Positions 9,132 to 18,230 of a stretch of 64,000 nt of DNA are shown here, piece after piece; the first letter of the stretch is position 1, and each line of letters opens with the position of its first letter. The notes beneath the pieces are model-generated. The model was given only the letters and a program-made list of their open reading frames with translations, had not been told where the DNA came from and searched no databases. The stretch is taken from the NCBI GenBank assembly GCA_023150835.1, contig JAKLKB010000008.1:1-64000 (forward strand). Reading direction: 5' to 3'. The translations under genes and the position numbers were made by a program. The stretch comes from Myxococcota bacterium (lineage in GTDB: Bacteria; Myxococcota_C; UBA6777).

Positions 9132-10865
9132 ATGTCTGCACAACAAACTCTCCATGCCAATGCTCTCGGTCGCTCCGCGCTGCGCGACTGGCTCGATCAA
9201 GCTCCAAACAACTTCTTTCAACAAGATCCCTTTCTGTCGGGCCTTTTGGAGACTTTTTGGGGAGCGCAGCGCCTAAGCGAACACTTGCCGCGCTTGGAGT
9301 CGGCAGGTCGGGCGTTTGCATCGATCGATGCCGCTGTTCAATCCGCCGATGACCGAGTCCACCTTCCCCGCCTTGAGCGGTATTCGAGTGTGGGCGAGCG
9401 CATCGAAGAAGTGATCTTTCACCCTGCCTACCGCGATATCGGTCGTGCGATCTACGGCTCGGGCATGATGTCTGTGTACAAAGAACCCGGCCAAAACTTG
9501 TTGGCGCTGACGTTGTTTTATTTGTCTGCACAAAACGGAGAGGCCGGTCACAACTGCCCTGTCGCATGCACCGCAGGACTCATCAAGAGCCTGCAATCGG
9601 TCGCGGACCCGACCTTGGCAGCGCGTTATCTGCCGCGTCTGCTCGAACCGGATTACGATCGCTGCTTTACGGGGGCGCAGTTTCTCACCGAGATCCAAGG
9701 CGGCTCCGATGTGGGGGCAAATGCGACGCACGCTGTCCCTCACGAAACCCTTGCAGGAGCGTGGTGGATCAACGGCGAAAAGTGGTTTTGTTCTAACGTC
9801 AACGCGGACTTGATCTTGCTCACCGCACGCGTCCCCGACCAAGGAGACGGGACCAAAGGACTCGGACTGTTTTTACTGCCCCGCAAGCTCGAAGATGGCC
9901 GACCCAACGGGATCTTCATTCGACGGCTAAAAGAAAAACTTGGAACGCGAGCGATGGCCTCGGCGGAGTGCGACTTTCAACAAGCTCTTGCTTATGCGGT
10001 AGGGCCTGTCCAACAAGGTTTCCACAACGTCATGCGCCACGTGATCAACACTTCTCGGCTCTACAATGCGATCGGTGTCACCGGAAATGCCCGTCGTGCC
10101 TTCTCGATCGCGTGGGGATACGCGCAACATCGCACCGCCTTCGGCCAACCGATCCAACAATTCCCGCTCGTCCACGATCTGCTTGCTTGCATGAAATCCG
10201 ATATCTGGGCGATGCTTGCGGGATCTGCGCACCTTATTCAACTGCAAGACAAGGCCGAAACCTCGACCCTTCATTCCGATGAATCCGCTTTGCTTCGCAT
10301 GGGACTCAATCTCAATAAATTCCGCACCGCCGTGATCGCCCACGAAGTGATCCTTCAAGCCATCGAGATCCTCGGTGGCAACGGAACCATCGAGTCTTTT
10401 TCTGCCTTACCCCGCCTGCTGCGTGACAACGTCGTCTACGAAAACTGGGAAGGCACTCACAACGTCCTAATCGCCCAAGTCCAACGCGATATCTTGCGCT
10501 TCCAACTGCATCGTCCGTTCTTTGCGTGGATACAACAACGCTGGGCTTCTCTCCCCCCCGAACATCCGCTCCATCCACAAGGCCGCATGATCACGCTGTC
10601 GCTCGAAGAACACCTCCAACAACTTCTCACAATGGAACCCCTTGAGGCGAGCCTGTTCTTTCGACCCGCTCTTGAACGGATCACCGACCTCTACTATGCT
10701 GCGGCTTTGTGCTTGCCGTGGATGGATGCCCATCAAAAGCAACAACCCACGCAAGCCTTCGATGATGCGCTGCAACTCTTCTTTGCGCGGCGTGTCCTGC
10801 GCCTTGACGCTTTTTCTATTCCACGCTACAGCGAGCGCGTCAAACGCTTTGCAGCGTCTCTTTGA
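9132..10865 (+). CDS. Acyl-CoA dehydrogenase family protein, AidB-like
   Basis: This FAD-dependent acyl-CoA dehydrogenase superfamily member is 577 residues from ATG 9132; a TTG 42 bp upstream is possible. The AidB-like features are FLTEIQGGSDVGAN (flavin-contacting loop), WWINGEKWFCSNVNADL, LGTRAMASAECDF and the C-terminal YENWEGTHNVLIAQ. The length exceeds ordinary short-chain acyl-CoA dehydrogenases (~380), as expected for the AidB branch with its extra C-terminal helical domain. The substrate cannot be read from sequence; AidB itself is linked to alkylation stress, others act in lipid catabolism. It is 79 bp upstream of the FHA gene on the same strand. Confidence 0.88.
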   Translation: MSAQQTLHANALGRSALRDWLDQAPNNFFQQDPFLSGLLETFWGAQRLSEHLPRLESAGRAFASIDAAVQSADDRVHLPRLERYSSVGERIEEVIFHPAYRDIGRAIYGSGMMSVYKEPGQNLLALTLFYLSAQNGEAGHNCPVACTAGLIKSLQSVADPTLAARYLPRLLEPDYDRCFTGAQFLTEIQGGSDVGANATHAVPHETLAGAWWINGEKWFCSNVNADLILLTARVPDQGDGTKGLGLFLLPRKLEDGRPNGIFIRRLKEKLGTRAMASAECDFQQALAYAVGPVQQGFHNVMRHVINTSRLYNAIGVTGNARRAFSIAWGYAQHRTAFGQPIQQFPLVHDLLACMKSDIWAMLAGSAHLIQLQDKAETSTLHSDESALLRMGLNLNKFRTAVIAHEVILQAIEILGGNGTIESFSALPRLLRDNVVYENWEGTHNVLIAQVQRDILRFQLHRPFFAWIQQRWASLPPEHPLHPQGRMITLSLEEHLQQLLTMEPLEASLFFRPALERITDLYYAAALCLPWMDAHQKQQPTQAFDDALQLFFARRVLRLDAFSIPRYSERVKRFAASL

Positions 10866-10944
10866 ACGCGCATCGCGTTGCGTCCGTACTCAACTCCCGA
10901 ATCCTTCGGCCTTTTGGTTTTTTCGAACACCACAGGAAAACAAC

Positions 10945-11529
10945 ATGGCAGAATTGATCCTCACACTCAAAGGTCAGATCCTCAAACGCCATACGCTCTC
11001 CAAAGAGGAAACCACCATCGGCCGCGATGTGGTCAATGATTTTTGCATCGATAATCCCGGGGTCTCTCGCTTTCAAGCTCGGATCGTCAAACATGAAGGA
11101 CACTTCTTTTTGCTCGATGAAGGCAGCAGCAACGGGACTTTTGTCAATGGAAAGCGCGTCTCGCAGGTCCAACTCAGCGACGCAGACGAGATCCAACTCG
11201 CAAAATACAAAGCGATCTTCTCTCAACACACCTCAAGCGACGGCACCGACAACAGCGCTGCGATGCCCAACTTCCTCGCCTCGACCGAAAGCACCATGCT
11301 TTACAACGACAACGACCTCAAAAAAATGATTGATGACGAAAATGCAGGCCGCTCCGCAGCACGCGATCTGCCGATGGCTGGCTTCTCTCACGAACCTCAC
11401 GTCGCACAAGCCCCCTCCACCGCCCCCCGCAGATCCGCCCCCAAAAAAGGCAACCCCATGGCCCTCATGATCATCATCGCCATCGTCTGTTTTGGCCTTG
11501 GCTTCGCCTTGATCCTCTTGCTCAACTAA
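10945..11529 (+). CDS. FHA-domain protein with C-terminal membrane anchor
   Basis: This 194-residue protein has an N-terminal forkhead-associated domain (~residues 5-95). The phosphothreonine-binding signature is visible: TIGRDVVNDFCIDNPGVSR, then LLDEGSSNGTFVNGKRV. A variable linker of ~70 residues leads to a single C-terminal transmembrane helix (MALMIIIAIVCFGLGFALIL), so the FHA module would sit on the cytoplasmic face. FHA domains read threonine phosphorylated by Ser/Thr kinases, of which this window has five. The start at 10945 is chosen because a purine-rich AGGAAAA lies just before it and the FHA fold begins directly after. It is convergent with glgC. Confidence 0.9.
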   Translation: MAELILTLKGQILKRHTLSKEETTIGRDVVNDFCIDNPGVSRFQARIVKHEGHFFLLDEGSSNGTFVNGKRVSQVQLSDADEIQLAKYKAIFSQHTSSDGTDNSAAMPNFLASTESTMLYNDNDLKKMIDDENAGRSAARDLPMAGFSHEPHVAQAPSTAPRRSAPKKGNPMALMIIIAIVCFGLGFALILLLN

Positions 11530-11614
11530 ATCTCCATCCAATCCCCATCCATCCAATCCCCATCCATCCAATCCCCATCCATCCAATCCCCATCCATCCA
11601 ATCCCCATCCATCT
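11529..11614. repeat. 15-bp tandem repeat between convergent genes
   Basis: The unit AATCCCCATCCATCC is repeated five times at 11540-11614, with a degenerate copy before it. It fills almost the whole gap between the convergent FHA and glgC stop codons. The minus-strand reading (Gly-Trp-Gly-Leu-Asp) is not coding. Confidence 0.9.
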
Positions 11615-11621
11615 CTACCCG

Positions 11622-12917
11622 TCAAGTGGGGATCTTCATCCCGTCGGGGATGACGGCTTTTCGAGGCAAGATCACCAAACCGTCGCGGATATAATACAAA
11701 CCGTTTGGATCGTCGCGGTTGGGCAAACCCACGGCACCTTCGATGGTGACGTTTTTTCCGATGCGTACGTCCTTATCGATGATGCAGTTGCGCAAGATGC
11801 TACCTTCTCCAACGCCAAGCGCGGGTTTGCCTGCGGGGACGTTGGCCTTTTCTTCGTAGCGGGTTGCCCCAAAAAGGATCGCGTGATCCAACACCGCACC
11901 TTGTCGCACACAAAGCCGTTGTCCCAAGATCGAGCGCGTGATCTTGCACTTCGGCTCAAGCTGCACACCATCCGCCAGCAGCGAACGCTCCAAACGCGCT
12001 CCTTGGATCTTGGCGGGCGGAATCGAACGTACACGTGTAAAAAACGGCGAGTCTTCGGGGAAAAAGTCAAAACCCGGCACCAGATCGCACATCTCCAAGT
12101 TGGCCTGATAATACGAACGGATCGTCCCGATATCCCGCCAATACCCCTCGAAGGGATAGGCCAGCATACTGTATTGACCTAGAGCTTCCGGCAATATCTC
12201 TTTGCCAAAGTCGTTGTGCGGCTTGATGTTGAGCAGTTTTTCTAAGACCGAAAGCTCAAAGACATAAATCCCCATCGAAGCCAAAAAGGGCCGCTCGGGT
12301 GGGATCCGAACCGAACCAAAGGTGCCAGACACTCGCAAAGACTCGATCAATGCCGGATCCTTGGGCTTTTCAAAAAAACGTACGATGTTGAGTTGATCGT
12401 CGACTTGTAAGACACCAAACCCCGTTACATCCTCTTCGCCCACAGGCAACACCGAAACCGTGATGTCGGCCTTGCGGTCGATATGGAACTGCAGCATCTG
12501 CCGATAATCCATACGATACAAGTGATCTCCGCTCAAGATCAAAACTCGCTCGGCTTTTTCGCGCTGCGCGATCTGATAGATATACCAAAAGTTTTGCCGT
12601 ACAGCATCGGCGGTTCCTTGATACCAATACGGGTTGGTTGGTGTGAGTGTCGCAGCCAAGACCTCGACAACGCCCCGCAAAAAGTGAGGCATCGAATAGG
12701 TTCGTGAGATGTGTTGATTGAGTGAACCCGAATTAAACTGGGTCAGGATGAAGATGTGATACAGATCGGAGTTCAAACAATTTGAGATCGGGATATCGAT
12801 CAAGCGAAACTTCCCACCGATGGGTACGGCGGGCTTTGAACGCTCGCCTGTGAGGGGAAAAAGTCGGGTTCCAGCACCACCACCCAAGATCACCGCGACC
12901 GAACGCTGCGAGGACAT
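11622..12917 (-). CDS. glgC: Glucose-1-phosphate adenylyltransferase
   Basis: This enzyme makes ADP-glucose from glucose 1-phosphate and ATP, the committed step of bacterial glycogen synthesis. The 431-residue protein has the pyrophosphorylase signature ILGGGAGTRLFPLT near the N-terminus. It also has RLIDIPISNC, SGDHLYRMDY, VRFFEKPKDP and ASMGIYVF, and a C-terminal left-handed beta-helix with the ending seen in plant/cyanobacterial-type enzymes (VGLPNRDDPNGLYYIRDG). The start MSSQ is preferred over an upstream ATG because GGAGGAAGC lies directly before it. It is transcribed alone. Confidence 0.95.
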   Translation of the reverse strand: MSSQRSVAVILGGGAGTRLFPLTGERSKPAVPIGGKFRLIDIPISNCLNSDLYHIFILTQFNSGSLNQHISRTYSMPHFLRGVVEVLAATLTPTNPYWYQGTADAVRQNFWYIYQIAQREKAERVLILSGDHLYRMDYRQMLQFHIDRKADITVSVLPVGEEDVTGFGVLQVDDQLNIVRFFEKPKDPALIESLRVSGTFGSVRIPPERPFLASMGIYVFELSVLEKLLNIKPHNDFGKEILPEALGQYSMLAYPFEGYWRDIGTIRSYYQANLEMCDLVPGFDFFPEDSPFFTRVRSIPPAKIQGARLERSLLADGVQLEPKCKITRSILGQRLCVRQGAVLDHAILFGATRYEEKANVPAGKPALGVGEGSILRNCIIDKDVRIGKNVTIEGAVGLPNRDDPNGLYYIRDGLVILPRKAVIPDGMKIPT

Positions 12918-13279
12918 GCTTCCTCCTCCAAATAACAAGGCCAAACCAATCCGACAAAGGCAACCCGCGCCAAAAACAAACGCGCAGGATCATAGCTTGT
13001 GGCGCATCCTGTGGCAAGCCACAACCCACCCGCGTTCGCTTTTCTCCCCGTCACACATTCTCCCGCAGATGCTGTTGCAAGATGTGTTGGATGGTGTTAA
13101 GGTGCCAAAGCACCCCTCAAAGCATGGTGGATGGCGCGATGTTGGGTGTGGGTTCCATCCTTGACGATCCAGAAATTCACAACCCAAACCAAACGCACGT
13201 CGCACGATCCCGCGCCCTGTGCTTGTTTTCCACCGATACAGACGGAGCGGTTCACTTCATTTTTTGGAGATTTTTCTCG
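12918..13279. other. Divergent intergenic region
   Basis: This is a 362-bp gap between divergent glgC and the membrane-anchored hypothetical. It should carry both promoters. An in-frame extension of the downstream ORF reaches 13082 but has no coding character. No repeat family is recognised. Confidence 0.45.
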
Positions 13280-14617
13280 ATGAGCGAATCAAACAAGCCC
13301 AATGAGCTAATCGACTTCAGCACGTATGATGGTTCCTACCAAGAAGGTGAGCTTCTCGGCGAAGATGGCCAAGCCATCGACCTTGACGAACTCAAAAAGG
13401 CCGAACAACCTCCACGCACTCCGCTGCTGATCCAAGGGGCTTTTGTGATCTTTTTTGTCGCGCTTGGTGGCTTGATGTATTGGGCCTTCCAAAAAACGCC
13501 ACCCTCCGAAAAGCCCAAACCACCGCCTGTTGTGGACAAATTTTATGACGTGGTGCTTTCTCGCCTCGTTGATTCGCGCTCCGAATTCCAATCCGTTCGC
13601 GATTGTTGGTCGGTGGTTGCACGCGCAAAAGCTGGACGCCAAAAGCTCGATGCTGCCGGCCTCCAAAAAGCATGCCCACCCTTCAAAGGGGCCAAAGTCG
13701 CTTACCAAGGTGCCTGCAAAGACGACACTTGCGCCAATACCAAACTCCAAAAATGCGAAGGTACCGCTTGTCAAGATATCGAAGGCGTCAGTTACGCAGA
13801 CTTCCTCTACGCTTTGATGCAACGCTATGCCGAAGGCTACAACCTCTTCTACGCTTACCAAAAATTGTATGACCCGCTCAACGAAAAGATCAAAGATCTC
13901 CAGTCCAGCGCCCCCGAAGGAAAACAAGAACCCGCCGCCTTAACCGAACTCAAAAACCAAGACAAAGCCAAGCGCAAAGAACTCCAAGCCTTCCTTGATG
14001 GCACCGGCTTCGACAAAAGCAGCCTCACCACCCCCTATTTCTCTCTCCCTCCCGATATCCTCTACACCCAAGTCCTCTCACAGATCAAAGAAAACAGCCC
14101 CACCGCAGAAACCCCCAAAGAAGAAGACGACGAAGACTCCAAACCCAAACGCCGTACCTCTCAACCCAACCAAGACACAAGCACTTCCGGCGGTACCCTC
14201 TATCTTTTGCGCAATTGGCCCAAGCTGATCGCCCAAAATGCCGGCTACAAAACACTCACACAATACTTCCGACTCGAAGATTACGCCGACTCCATCGGAA
14301 ACCTTGTCTACTCTTCCACCGCCTATCGCTTTTGGACCCATGACGCCGTTGAACGCGAACTTCAACAATGCACCGCTACTTCGGCCAAAGCTTCCGACAA
14401 AGAATTTACCGTCCGTCTTACCCTCCTCCACAAAACAGGCTACCCCAAACCCGAAACCTCCATCCAAATCGAACCCGCCCCAACCCCCGAACTCAACTCC
14501 TGCTACCAAGAAACCCTCCGCAAACGCCTCGTCTATCGTGGACTTCCACAAAAGGATGCCGACGGCAAAGAGATCGCTGAAACCAACCTCTCCTTCAAAC
14601 TCCGCGTCCTCAACTAA
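13280..14617 (+). CDS. Membrane-anchored hypothetical protein
   Basis: This 445-residue protein is of unknown function. An acidic ~45-residue cytoplasmic N-terminus is followed by one transmembrane segment (LIQGAFVIFFVALGGLMYWAF, ~residues 53-73) and then a large, probably periplasmic part. The exported part has several Cys residues (DCWSVVARAK, CPPFKGAKVAYQGACKDDTCANTKLQKCEGTAC) that could form disulfides. It also has a Lys/Glu/Asp-rich linker (PKEEDDEDSKPKRR) and a C-terminal beta-rich region. The ATG at 13280 is chosen because it begins the acidic domain and has GGAGA upstream. It is followed at 284 bp by the LeuA-like regulatory domain gene. Confidence 0.75.
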   Translation: MSESNKPNELIDFSTYDGSYQEGELLGEDGQAIDLDELKKAEQPPRTPLLIQGAFVIFFVALGGLMYWAFQKTPPSEKPKPPPVVDKFYDVVLSRLVDSRSEFQSVRDCWSVVARAKAGRQKLDAAGLQKACPPFKGAKVAYQGACKDDTCANTKLQKCEGTACQDIEGVSYADFLYALMQRYAEGYNLFYAYQKLYDPLNEKIKDLQSSAPEGKQEPAALTELKNQDKAKRKELQAFLDGTGFDKSSLTTPYFSLPPDILYTQVLSQIKENSPTAETPKEEDDEDSKPKRRTSQPNQDTSTSGGTLYLLRNWPKLIAQNAGYKTLTQYFRLEDYADSIGNLVYSSTAYRFWTHDAVERELQQCTATSAKASDKEFTVRLTLLHKTGYPKPETSIQIEPAPTPELNSCYQETLRKRLVYRGLPQKDADGKEIAETNLSFKLRVLN

Positions 14618-14900
14618 ATTCCAATTCACCACCATCGAAACCCTCCCGCAACGAAATCCAACCCACCACCACCGAAACCCCCTCGATCCTGCCCGCTCGC
14701 GGTGTGCGTTGCTTTCCGTCCGGGGGTGCCTTATTTTGGCGATCGCGCCGGTTCGATTCGGTGTTGTTCTCTGCCCATCGCAGATATCCCCGCAATCACG
14801 ACGTCGATCGTCACCCACGCCGTCCCGCACCCCTCATCTCTTCGGTATCCCGCACCAAGGCGTGTAATGGCTCTCTTTAAGAATTATTCTAGGAGGTTTG

Positions 14901-15515
14901 ATGAAAGGGACTTTGTTAACACAACGCCATCTCGAAACCCTTGACATCATGAAAGATGTCTTACAAGAAAACTATCTCCACGTTCGCCTTGAAAACTTTC
15001 GTGTCGAAGAGCGTGGACCCCAAGAAAATAGCCAGATCCTCTCGCAGATCCGACGCTCTGATCGCAACGACTTGATCACGCTTGAAGGCGAAGGTTCAGG
15101 CGCTTTACACGGGTTTTTTGTCGCCTTGCGCGATCATCTCAGCGAAGAATTCCCCTCTGTTCGTGCGATCCACTTCACCTCCATCCGCGCTGAGAGCGTC
15201 CCCAACTCCAATCGCAATCACCCCACAGACGCAGAAGCCGAAGTCTTCTTAACCATCCGAAATAGTTATGGCGATGAACTCGAATTCCGTAACCGATCGC
15301 GTAGTCTGATGCGCGCTACGCTTGACTGCATCGTGGATGCGGTTGAATACTTCGTCAACAGCGAAAAAGCGTACGTTCAGATCTATCGTGCGCTCAACCA
15401 TTACCGCGAACAAGGCCGCTCTGATCTGGTCGACAAATACACTTCGCTGCTGAGCGTTGTTGTCCGCAGCACCTCTTACACCGAAGTGATCGAACAACTG
15501 AAAAAGGCAAAATAA
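14901..15515 (+). CDS. Stand-alone 2-isopropylmalate synthase-like regulatory domain protein
   Basis: This 204-residue protein contains, at ~55-165, a region resembling the C-terminal allosteric/dimerisation domain of LeuA/CimA. It has a glycine-containing first strand (EGEGSGALHGFFVALRD), then TDAEAEVFLTIRNSYGDELEFRNRS with SLMRATLDCIVDAVEYFVN. There is no catalytic TIM barrel. LeuA regulatory domains bind leucine, so a small-molecule sensing or protein-partner role is possible but inferred. A strong AGGAGG precedes ATG 14901. An alpha/beta hydrolase gene follows at 96 bp. Similar stand-alone proteins are, to my recollection, annotated in Bradymonadia-type genomes. Confidence 0.65.
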   Translation: MKGTLLTQRHLETLDIMKDVLQENYLHVRLENFRVEERGPQENSQILSQIRRSDRNDLITLEGEGSGALHGFFVALRDHLSEEFPSVRAIHFTSIRAESVPNSNRNHPTDAEAEVFLTIRNSYGDELEFRNRSRSLMRATLDCIVDAVEYFVNSEKAYVQIYRALNHYREQGRSDLVDKYTSLLSVVVRSTSYTEVIEQLKKAK

Positions 15516-15611
15516 ATCACCTTGCTCTTTTCGCCCGAACGACGAGGATCTTCGCCGTCCTCCAACTTCTCCACCGGTCCGATCTCTCAACGCTCCGATT
15601 CACACACGAGG

Positions 15612-16478
15612 ATGTTAGGCTTGACTGATCTGTCTTTCCAAGAAACCTTCTTCTCTGCGCACGATCAACTTCGCCTCTATACGCGCACATGGGGCGAACC
15701 CCACAAAGGCATCGTTCTTTTTCTACACGGCCTCGGAGATCACCAAGGCACCGCACGTTACCTCGTTCATGCTCTCGCACAACGCGGCTATTCCGTCACA
15801 GGCTACGATGCGCGGGGGCATGGTCAAAGCCCGGGAAAACGCGGCCACGTCATGCAATTCGACGAATACTGCGAAGACCTCCGCTTGTTCGTTCAAGATG
15901 TCCGAAAACGATTCCCCTCCGATCTCCCTCTCGCTGTCGTCGGATACGACCTCGGCGCTCTTGTTGCGTTGCGTACGCTCCAACAGCATGGCTCTCTTGG
16001 ACTCCAGACCTTTGTCGGCCTCAGTCCGCTGCTTCATCCTTCGCTGTCTCACCACCTGCTCCAAACCACGCTGTTTCGCCTCGGAGGTCGCTTCTCTCCA
16101 ACATGGCGGATCGTCTGGCCTCATGACGAACACGCTCTCTCCCACGATCTCGATATCGTCGAAGCCCTTCGCCGCGACCCTCTTTGCTTTCGCGAGATCA
16201 CCACACGCGGACTGCGTTCGATCCAAGACGCCGCTGCTCAAACCCTCCTCCAAGCCCACCGCCTCGCTCTACCCTCGTTCGTCCTCCAATCCGGCGAAGA
16301 TCGCGTTACTTCCGCTCTCACCCTTCAACGCTTTGCCGAACGTACTCCGCCCCGCGTCCTTCGTGTCACCGTCTACCCCGGCTATTTTCATGCGCTCCAC
16401 AACGAAACCCCCGATCGTCGCGGTCCTGTCTTTGAAGATATCATCCATTGGCTTGATGAATCGCTGTTGGCCTCATAA
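15612..16478 (+). CDS. Alpha/beta hydrolase, monoacylglycerol-lipase-like, with Asp at the nucleophile elbow
   Basis: This 288-residue protein has the serine aminopeptidase/monoglyceride lipase layout. The oxyanion region is VLFLHGLGDHQG (~35-46), followed by GYDARGHGQSPGKRG (64-78). The nucleophile elbow is VVGYDLGALVAL (109-120), then the acid loop QSGEDRVTS and the His loop PGYFHALHNE. The family normally has G-x-S-x-G at the elbow; here the central residue is Asp113. Asp nucleophiles occur in haloalkane dehalogenases and epoxide hydrolases, so an altered chemistry or loss of esterase activity is possible. The ATG at 15612 is preferred over an upstream TTG because it starts at the conserved fold. 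Confidence 0.85.
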   Translation: MLGLTDLSFQETFFSAHDQLRLYTRTWGEPHKGIVLFLHGLGDHQGTARYLVHALAQRGYSVTGYDARGHGQSPGKRGHVMQFDEYCEDLRLFVQDVRKRFPSDLPLAVVGYDLGALVALRTLQQHGSLGLQTFVGLSPLLHPSLSHHLLQTTLFRLGGRFSPTWRIVWPHDEHALSHDLDIVEALRRDPLCFREITTRGLRSIQDAAAQTLLQAHRLALPSFVLQSGEDRVTSALTLQRFAERTPPRVLRVTVYPGYFHALHNETPDRRGPVFEDIIHWLDESLLAS

Positions 16479-16556
16479 ATCCCGCTGCAACAGGTCTCTG
16501 CGCGGGAATCCCGTCCCTACAAGGGTTTTCTCTTTCTCACGCATGGAGGCGTTGCC

Positions 16557-18230
16557 ATGTCTTTTCTTCGTGTGTTGTGTGTTCTCTCTTCGTGTGTTGT
16601 TTTCCTTGCGCGCTTTTCCGCCTCTGCCGAGAAAAGAGCAGATCCCAAACAAGGCACGCGGCCTTTTTCGAGCCATACTGCGCGCCCTTTTGTGGCAGAC
16701 AAACGCCAGCCCGAGATCATCCGCAACGTAACGATCTCGATCCCCGCTGTTCGGGAACTTCAAGCGTGGCTCCATGCGTGGAGTCCCACCCAACGCGTGG
16801 CCGAGGGGATCCATGCGATGAGCGAGATGATCCGTACCTACGTCGCTTTTCGCTACGCTCGACGCTATGAACCCGCCGCAAGCGAACGGTTGTGGGAGAT
16901 CTACCTTGGCTTCGGTGCGTGGAACCCAAAGGAACTTTATCAAAAGCTCCGTGAACGCGAGATCAACCCGCATCTTGCGATGCGTTTGCGCGACGAACAC
17001 ATCTACATCACAGCCCCCAAAGACACTTGGAAGCCCGGCCTTGGACAGGGCGGGATGACCATCGATGTCCAGCCGCTTCCCATGATTCGGGGAAATTCGC
17101 AACGCCCCTTTCGCGTCGTCGCCACAGGTGCTTTGGGCGTCCCTCCCGTTCGGATCGCCCACGTCGATAAGCTACTCCACGAATTTATGCAGCGGGCGCT
17201 TTCGCCTCAGCTGGTCGTCGAACCCGATGCCAAAGGCCCGCATTATTTCCCTTCCATCCAAGAAGCCCAGTCCCGCAAGATCGCCGATTGGCTCACCTCT
17301 CGACTCCCCCGAACTACCGTCTTGATGGATCGCTACTTCGATATCCGCAGCATCGTCTCGCCCCTTTCCGATGGCCGCTTTAAACTCGACCTCCGCTTGT
17401 ATTGGCGCAATGAACACATCAAAACCGATTATCCCGACTGGTACAAAGCCCAAAAGAAAAATCAAGTGCGCGTCTTTTTCCAAACGGAGTTTCTGGATGC
17501 TTCCTATCGACGGTGGTTTGTGTTGACCTATAGCAATAAGAAAAATTACTATCGCATCGAAGCCGTCGTCCATCCCGACGGCTTTTTGGTCTGCGACGAC
17601 ACATGGAAGCCTGCGCTCGATGCCGAACCTTGGCGGCCCACCCACAAGCTCACCAGCGATTTTTTTACCCGCACACAGCTTTTCTTCTCTTCCAACAATA
17701 TCAACTTTGGCGTCAGCGATATCCTCTTGGCGTGGCAGGTCCGCCCTCACAAAGACGGCGCATCGATGGGCTTTTCCTTTACGCGACCTCCGCGCTTGCA
17801 GATCCAAGGGGGCAATTTCTTACGCTCGCTTGCGCGGGTGGTGATCCCGGGCGGGGTCAGTGCTTTGTTCCAACGCTTGCTCTCTGATATGACCAAAGGC
17901 GATGGCGGACAGGGGATGCGTTTTCAACTACGCCTTGTTGAGACGCCGTCTTATGGCGATGTTCGCTATGATCTACGCTTCCCGATCGTACCAAACGCGA
18001 TCCTCAGCGCGGTATTGCGCATGATCCCCGGTATGCTCACTCGAATGCCACCCCGCCGTCGCACCGCCCCTCCAAAGATCGCCCGTCAAACGCCTCCTCG
18101 ATCCAACCCCGTTCGCCCACGTTATCGCCTCCGCCGCGTCCTGCCCGCTTTTTGGCAGCGCGTCCTCTCCGCCATCTCCTACGACCTCCAAGACGCCCAC
18201 CAAAAAGCCACCCAAACCACACCCCGATAG
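16557..18230 (+). CDS. Exported hypothetical protein (557 aa)
   Basis: A Sec signal peptide is evident (FLRVLCVLSSCVVFLARFSASA, cleavage likely after ASA near residue 24), preceded by TGGAGG. The mature part is unfamiliar. It contains many aromatic and basic beta-like segments (LDLRLYWRNEHIK, WFVLTYSNKKNYYRIEAVV, RPPRLQIQGGNFLRSLARVV) and ends in a very basic Arg/Pro tail (~residues 485-530). The tail could bind polyanions or be surface-exposed. There are no recognisable catalytic motifs. It lies 78 bp after the hydrolase gene, same strand, so co-transcription is plausible. Confidence 0.7.
   Translation: MSFLRVLCVLSSCVVFLARFSASAEKRADPKQGTRPFSSHTARPFVADKRQPEIIRNVTISIPAVRELQAWLHAWSPTQRVAEGIHAMSEMIRTYVAFRYARRYEPAASERLWEIYLGFGAWNPKELYQKLREREINPHLAMRLRDEHIYITAPKDTWKPGLGQGGMTIDVQPLPMIRGNSQRPFRVVATGALGVPPVRIAHVDKLLHEFMQRALSPQLVVEPDAKGPHYFPSIQEAQSRKIADWLTSRLPRTTVLMDRYFDIRSIVSPLSDGRFKLDLRLYWRNEHIKTDYPDWYKAQKKNQVRVFFQTEFLDASYRRWFVLTYSNKKNYYRIEAVVHPDGFLVCDDTWKPALDAEPWRPTHKLTSDFFTRTQLFFSSNNINFGVSDILLAWQVRPHKDGASMGFSFTRPPRLQIQGGNFLRSLARVVIPGGVSALFQRLLSDMTKGDGGQGMRFQLRLVETPSYGDVRYDLRFPIVPNAILSAVLRMIPGMLTRMPPRRRTAPPKIARQTPPRSNPVRPRYRLRRVLPAFWQRVLSAISYDLQDAHQKATQTTPR

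Noticed and set aside
11233-11625. Gly-Trp-Gly-Leu-Asp repeat protein on the minus strand
   Set aside because: Product of the 15-bp array between convergent genes running into antisense of the FHA gene.
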